Position numbers and translations under genes: made by a program | In this document: positions 6,424 to 6,446 of the stretch, piece after piece | Numbering within the stretch: position 1 is the stretch's first letter | How the letters are laid out: each line of letters begins with the position of its first letter | NCBI GenBank assembly: GCA_018060635.1 | Contig: JAGOVR010000087.1 | Span: 1-6,446 of the forward strand | DNA length: 6,446 bases | Source: Bacteriovoracaceae bacterium | GTDB taxonomy: Bacteria; Bdellovibrionota; Bacteriovoracia; Bacteriovoracales; Bacteriovoracaceae | Reading direction: 5' to 3' | Notes under the pieces: model-generated | Seen by the model: the letters and a program-made list of their open reading frames with translations, nothing else | Databases searched by the model: none | What the model was told of the DNA's origin: nothing

Positions 6424-6446
6424 ATGATATTAGCGGATAACATTAT
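6424..6446 (+). CDS. Possible 5' end of the next operon gene (partial)
   Basis: An ATG directly follows the TAA of the haem/phosphatase gene and stays open to the window edge (reads MILADNI). GGA at 6411-6413 could be a weak ribosome binding site, and tight spacing would fit translational coupling as in the preceding gene pair. Only seven codons are visible, so the product cannot be identified, and another start just beyond the edge is equally possible. Confidence 0.35.

Overview
The window is AT-rich Gram-negative DNA. It carries one long gene on the minus strand (67..3075) and, divergent from it, a block of four plus-strand genes (3115..6423), all predicted to encode lipoproteins. The Pal protein with a Cys in its peptidoglycan-binding loop, the CpoB-like coiled-coil/TPR lipoprotein, the short DUF4398-like lipoprotein, the multihaem lipoprotein and the low G+C suggest a bacterium of the old 'delta-proteobacterial' group. 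A low-GC member of Bdellovibrionota is my best guess. This rests on protein style only, since there is no rRNA or other marker here.

Layout. Bases 1-66 hold no gene I can support. They contain two copies of a 16-base interrupted palindrome 31 bp apart, which look like operator sites for something to the left. The minus-strand gene encodes an exported protein of about 1000 residues: a gluzincin-type zinc peptidase domain (HEFAH plus a downstream WFAEG glutamate), a TolB/WD-like beta-propeller-like middle, and a C-terminal part that looks like an outer-membrane beta-barrel. A short divergent intergenic region leads to pal (3115..3672), which ends in a strong intrinsic terminator. A near-consensus promoter overlaps the 3' end of pal, and the terminator's U-tract runs directly into the start codon of the next gene, a 99-residue lipoprotein (3722..4021). 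A hairpin-bearing spacer precedes a CpoB/YbgF-like lipoprotein (4086..4853). Seven bases later begins a 520-residue lipoprotein (4861..6423) that joins a UshA-like metallophosphatase domain to a four-haem c-type cytochrome domain. An ATG directly after its stop may begin another gene that runs off the window.

How they may work together. Pal and the CpoB-like protein belong to the Tol-Pal envelope system, which ties outer membrane to peptidoglycan during constriction. The short lipoprotein is probably an accessory of the same layer. The haem/phosphatase lipoprotein is an unusual companion and suggests a periplasmic redox or nucleotide/phosphoester function expressed with envelope maintenance genes. 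The divergent peptidase-propeller-barrel protein occupies a place next to pal where many genomes carry tolB, but it is not TolB. The most unusual points are the promoter/terminator/start-codon overlap at 3656-3724, the phosphatase-tetrahaem fusion, the peptidase-propeller-barrel protein and the paired palindromes at the left edge.
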